This document shows positions 60,569 through 64,000 of a stretch of 64,000 nucleotides of DNA, piece by piece. Origin of the DNA: Pukyongia sp963768085 (GTDB taxonomy: Bacteria > Bacteroidota > Bacteroidia > Flavobacteriales > Flavobacteriaceae); NCBI GenBank assembly GCA_963768085.1, contig CAVYGO010000003.1, positions 1,817,124 to 1,881,123 of the forward strand, in the 5' to 3' direction. The translations under genes and the position numbers were made by a program. The notes beneath the pieces were generated by a model. The model was given only the letters and a program-made list of their open reading frames with translations. It did not search any database and was not told the DNA's origin. Each line of letters starts with the position of its first letter. The stretch's first letter is position 1.

Positions 60569-62665
60569 TCAATTTTTCTCTACCCGAGTCATGTTCCAGG
60601 TATAGGAGAAATTTTCGACCTGCTGGCCAAAATCCAGCTTTTTTGGAATAGTTCGGCTTCCGGAGCCACCCATGGTTTGTTTCCCATCTCCCGTGCTTAC
60701 TAAAATATCCGGAGGTATCTCCGAGATGGTTTCCGTGTTGGAAACTTCCGGAATGGTTAACCCGGGCGGCAATTCGATGCCCTGGTCCTCGATATAGTCT
60801 TTTATCCAGGTATCCGACTGTGCAACGGTAGGATCGGGAATTTCTTCACCCACCGGGCCAATTACAAATTTTTTATCACGGGTTTTGGTGGTGGTTTCAG
60901 AATCCCTGTCGGGTCCATCTTTACTATAAATCACACTGTTCAGAACCTTTGTTTCTAAAATCTCGTAATCTATTGTACAGCCTCCGGGAACGATCTTCAC
61001 GACTTTTCCCGTATCATTATCAATGGCAAGTATCCATGGGACCATGGTAGTATACTCCTTTTGACTTATTTCACGGTTTTTAACAATCCGGGTATAGTCA
61101 ATATTAGTTTCGTAATTCTTGCCCGTGCTGTTTTTATTTTCATTTGAATTATAACTAAATGAAGTGATGTTCACACTTACCGGTTTGTAATACTCCCAGG
61201 TTTGGTTGTATACAGGCATATCCGCAACTTCCGTTAGCTTCAAATACAGGGTCGCGGCAGCATGTATATTTTCATTCAATTTATGGATAATCCGTACTTC
61301 ACCCTTATTGTCCTGCTGGTCGGTATTGAGTGTTTTATCGTAGTTCTTCGTAATTGTTACTTCAGCCTCATACTCCGCAGGTTTTACAATGACGCTACCT
61401 TTGCCTTCTGCCTTATCGGGATAATCTACGGGTTGATAACTGGCCGTGACCAGGATCCGTTCGTCACTGCTTCCTGCCTTGTAATTAAGTACCACTTTGC
61501 CGTCACTGTCGGTGGTATATCCATTTTCTGCTTTAAGGGTCCCGTTCTCAAGTCCGTTTATCTTAACATTGAGATCCTTACCTTCTACAGGGTATTTGGC
61601 TCCGTCGGGATCGGTTTCATTAAATGTGAGAATGATTTTGGTACGCTCATCAGGCTTTAATTCTCTGCGATCCGGTTTTACTGTTATTTCTAATCCCCGA
61701 ATGATCAATTCTCCTTCCTTATAAATTTCAGAGCTTGAACCAATACCACAGGAGCCAAGGCTGACCTTTTCCTTACTTGCCTCAATTCCTTCAATGACCC
61801 TGTATTTACCTATGGCTTTGTATTCTTCATTAGTGCCAACAATTTCACTATCGCCATAACTTCCATAAATGTCGCATCCTGTTAACTTCACCTGTATATA
61901 CTTGGATCTGGTCAATTTTCTTGGAAAATATACGGGCTGACTTCTAACATCTCTATACAAGTATTCGCCTTTGCAACTTTTGACCTTTACCCTTAGTTCC
62001 ATCTCTCTATCTTCTTTTTCAAGAAGGGACAAATAATCCTTTTCATATTCAATTTCGATTGCAGGTCCTCTGGCTGGAACAGGTCGTTTTTCTTCGCTTG
62101 CATCAATTAAGTTTTTAATACGCCAAAGGTCACGTGACAATTCACTTATAGCCGGATCCAATTCAATCGCAGTTCCAAATCCAATAGCAACTATATAGTT
62201 CAGGTTTGGAACACAGGGGGAGTTAATGGTTAAAGTACCTGAAAACCGAAATGCTGTTTCCTCTTCGAATACCGGATCTGTATATTCGGTTACCTTCCAA
62301 CCTGTAATTGGATCTTCATACGTATTGGCATATGACGGTATTAGCAAATCGGTTTCAAGGATATCAAAAGAAAGTCTATAGGCAAACGTATAGTGAGGAT
62401 CAGTTTCCTGGTCTCTATGTCGAGAAAAGAATTCTATTTCAGGAGAATTTGTTTTTAAAGCATCAACTACTTTATCATCTATTTCTTCAAACCAGCCCTG
62501 CCTGGTTTTTACTCCATATTTCTCATTCAAATGATCAATTACATCTTCACCCAATTGAACAAAATAAACACCCACTTTTATTTTTTCACAATCATCAACT
62601 TGACCATATCCATGGAAAATTCCTAGAATTAATAATAATACGAGAACAATTTTAAACTTAAACAT
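60569..62665 (-). CDS. large secreted protein with Ig-like (invasin-type) domain
   Basis: 698 aa from the ATG at 62665 (MFKFKIVLVLLLILG); the frame opens at a TTG seven codons earlier. Signal peptide about 1-22 (ending GYGQ). The N-terminal half is beta-rich with scattered Cys. A Big_1-like domain lies at about 325-435: ITVKPDRRELKPDERTKIIL, then NGYTTDSDGKVVLNYKAG. The C-terminal part is Thr/Pro-rich without a T9SS sorting domain. It starts 7 nt after the OmpA-family gene and is likely its operon partner. Function unknown. Confidence 0.75.
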   Translation of the reverse strand: MFKFKIVLVLLLILGIFHGYGQVDDCEKIKVGVYFVQLGEDVIDHLNEKYGVKTRQGWFEEIDDKVVDALKTNSPEIEFFSRHRDQETDPHYTFAYRLSFDILETDLLIPSYANTYEDPITGWKVTEYTDPVFEEETAFRFSGTLTINSPCVPNLNYIVAIGFGTAIELDPAISELSRDLWRIKNLIDASEEKRPVPARGPAIEIEYEKDYLSLLEKEDREMELRVKVKSCKGEYLYRDVRSQPVYFPRKLTRSKYIQVKLTGCDIYGSYGDSEIVGTNEEYKAIGKYRVIEGIEASKEKVSLGSCGIGSSSEIYKEGELIIRGLEITVKPDRRELKPDERTKIILTFNETDPDGAKYPVEGKDLNVKINGLENGTLKAENGYTTDSDGKVVLNYKAGSSDERILVTASYQPVDYPDKAEGKGSVIVKPAEYEAEVTITKNYDKTLNTDQQDNKGEVRIIHKLNENIHAAATLYLKLTEVADMPVYNQTWEYYKPVSVNITSFSYNSNENKNSTGKNYETNIDYTRIVKNREISQKEYTTMVPWILAIDNDTGKVVKIVPGGCTIDYEILETKVLNSVIYSKDGPDRDSETTTKTRDKKFVIGPVGEEIPDPTVAQSDTWIKDYIEDQGIELPPGLTIPEVSNTETISEIPPDILVSTGDGKQTMGGSGSRTIPKKLDFGQQVENFSYTWNMTRVEKN

Positions 62666-62672
62666 TTTTACA

Positions 62673-63911
62673 TTAGTTAAATTCAACTTTCACAAATTCC
62701 ACCCTCCTGTTATTTGCCTTTCCTTCGGGACTTTGGTTGGTATCTATTGGAACAGATTCTCCAAATCCTTTGGTGCTCAGGCGTTCTTCTGAAATTCCGA
62801 GTTTAACCATGGTTTTTACAACGGTTGTCGCCCGGTCATCGGAGAGTTTCAGGTTGCTGGCATCGTCTCCATCGCTGTCGGTATGTCCTTCCACGCTGAA
62901 CTTGATTTCCGGGTACTTCTGCATGAGTTTTACAATTTCATTGATCACACCCATGGATTCCGGTTTAAGGGTAGCCTTACCAGTGTCGAAGCGTATACCG
63001 GTGGCAACGATCTTTCCGTCCTGCAATACCTGGTCGTAATACTTCACGCCTCCTTCGGCAAGCCTGAAATTCTTAATATAGAATTTATACTTGTCGGTCG
63101 CAGAATACGCGCTAAGTGTGATCCCTGTGGGTTCAAATTCCAGACGCGGAATGTTAATCAGTCGGGTTTCATTTATATAGGCCTTGAATTTGCCCCTGGT
63201 ATAGGCAACAGCAATATGCGCCCATTTGTTTTCAATACTTCCGTTATCGGGGATATAGCTGCCTATGTTATGCAGTCGTAATCCATTGTAACTAACGGTC
63301 AGGGATCTGTGTTCAGCCGACTTACGTTGATTCTTCTCATCGAAGAAAAATAGCTCGAACGAATTAACGTTGTTTACGTACAGATCGAATTCGATGGTGA
63401 AAATTTCGGGCAGATAGTCCTGCTCCCGATCTTTGAGGTAGGGTATGATCTTCGGATTACCCCCTCTGAACATGATAATGTTCTCCCCTCCGAATTCCGC
63501 ATTCTCCACGGTACCTCTCACCAGGTCCCATCGGGACGGGAACTCACCATTTTCTTCCCCCACCAGGTTGTCTTCGAAAAGTACCTTGTCTCCGGGCACG
63601 AAATCGTATTTCGACCATACCAGTTCGGGATCCTGGGATTCGGTGGTCTCTACAGGTTGTCCTTTTTCGTCTACAGGAACATCACCCTGTTTCTTTTCTT
63701 CTTCTTTAGTTGTACCATCGTCTTCACCGGTAATTACATCTTCAGTTTCTTCCATACCTTTATCGATGGATTTATCAATTTCCCGGTCTACTTTCCTGTC
63801 TACTTTCTTCTTTACTTTCTTGCTTATTTTATCCAGGATCTGCGCTTCGGCAGGAACCGGTGCAGCAAATAATAATCCAAGCATTGCGAATAACATTAAT
63901 AACTTTTTCAT
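62673..63911 (-). CDS. OmpA-family outer-membrane protein with a LamG-like domain
   Basis: 412 aa. Signal peptide 1-23 (ending PAEAQ). A highly charged Lys/Asp/Glu-rich linker lies at about 28-80. A concanavalin/LamG-like beta domain follows at about 95-275 (DYLPEIFTIEFDLYVNNVNS). The C-terminal OmpA domain lies at about 290-412 with FDTGKATLKPES, VEGHTDSDGDD and NNRRVEFVKV, which binds peptidoglycan. It should tether a surface or periplasmic lectin-like domain to the wall. The next gene downstream is the large Ig-like protein. Confidence 0.88.
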   Translation of the reverse strand: MKKLLMLFAMLGLLFAAPVPAEAQILDKISKKVKKKVDRKVDREIDKSIDKGMEETEDVITGEDDGTTKEEEKKQGDVPVDEKGQPVETTESQDPELVWSKYDFVPGDKVLFEDNLVGEENGEFPSRWDLVRGTVENAEFGGENIIMFRGGNPKIIPYLKDREQDYLPEIFTIEFDLYVNNVNSFELFFFDEKNQRKSAEHRSLTVSYNGLRLHNIGSYIPDNGSIENKWAHIAVAYTRGKFKAYINETRLINIPRLEFEPTGITLSAYSATDKYKFYIKNFRLAEGGVKYYDQVLQDGKIVATGIRFDTGKATLKPESMGVINEIVKLMQKYPEIKFSVEGHTDSDGDDASNLKLSDDRATTVVKTMVKLGISEERLSTKGFGESVPIDTNQSPEGKANNRRVEFVKVEFN

Positions 63912-64000
63912 GGTAGCGTATTTTAAATTAAGCTCATTTCAATCCTAACCAAAAAAGGTAGAGACAATATCAATTTCACGCAATGATGCAGGTCATTGAC

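Overview
The window looks like chromosomal DNA of a marine-type member of the Flavobacteriaceae (Bacteroidota). The evidence is a set of Bacteroidota traits: -7 boxes of the form TAnnTTTG with a TTG/TTTG about 19 nt upstream, type IX secretion (T9SS) C-terminal sorting domains, the alternative GlmU-like family, DUF4252, DUF5777, DUF6495 and DUF4199 proteins, a short CarB, and REP-like intergenic palindromes. No tRNA, rRNA, CRISPR array, integrase or transposase was seen. The genus cannot be decided from the sequence alone.

Layout. 1-8760: an MsbA-type exporter, a phosphohexomutase, a glycosyltransferase, DUF4199, L31, a GlmU-like enzyme, a pair of small paralogous membrane proteins and a peptide-binding lipoprotein. 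8874-18161: mtaB, GNAT, pirin, hydrolase, lytic transglycosylase, a half-size TSUP carrier, a thioredoxin-fold protein without CXXC, L34 and carB. 18216-22994: secreted and T9SS proteins and a cupredoxin/cytochrome/YceI/OB-fold/DUF5777 operon. 23085-28885: rmuC, an iron-complex ABC importer and an S41 protease lipoprotein. 29030-31148: an ECF sigma factor with its probable membrane regulator and two DUF4252 proteins. 31189-31920: a tandem array of small structured RNA genes. 31921-36860: purB, a helical-repeat protein, sirtuin, trmH, SRPBCC, VOC and rdgB. 36895-38773: a DEAD-box helicase behind a structured leader. 38855-42329: secreted proteins. 42444-50780: ALDH, a YCII/ECF42 pair, rlmH, nadC, a BrkB-type protein, DUF2147 and priA. 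50777-53421: a LytTR regulator, the rpsF-rpsR-rplI operon and DUF6495. 53456-60568: an ABC permease, hisS, a repeat field, a GIY-YIG protein and ppdK. 60569-63911: a large secreted protein and an OmpA-family protein.

Two unlabelled RNA signals stand out. (1) Between the DUF4252 operon and purB lie three near-identical units and one diverged unit with a period of 180-183 nt. Each has a promoter-like box, a 5' stem-loop showing a C-rich loop, a nested 3' hairpin and its own intrinsic terminator. The diverged copy keeps the structure through compensatory changes. (2) The helicase gene is preceded by a leader of about 90 nt in which an 11-bp helix links a hairpin loop to the bases next to the start codon, forming a pseudoknot.

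Five single-base frameshifts interrupt otherwise well conserved genes (the exporter twice, DUF4199, a T9SS protein and hisS). Because hisS is essential, base-calling or assembly errors are more likely than real gene decay.
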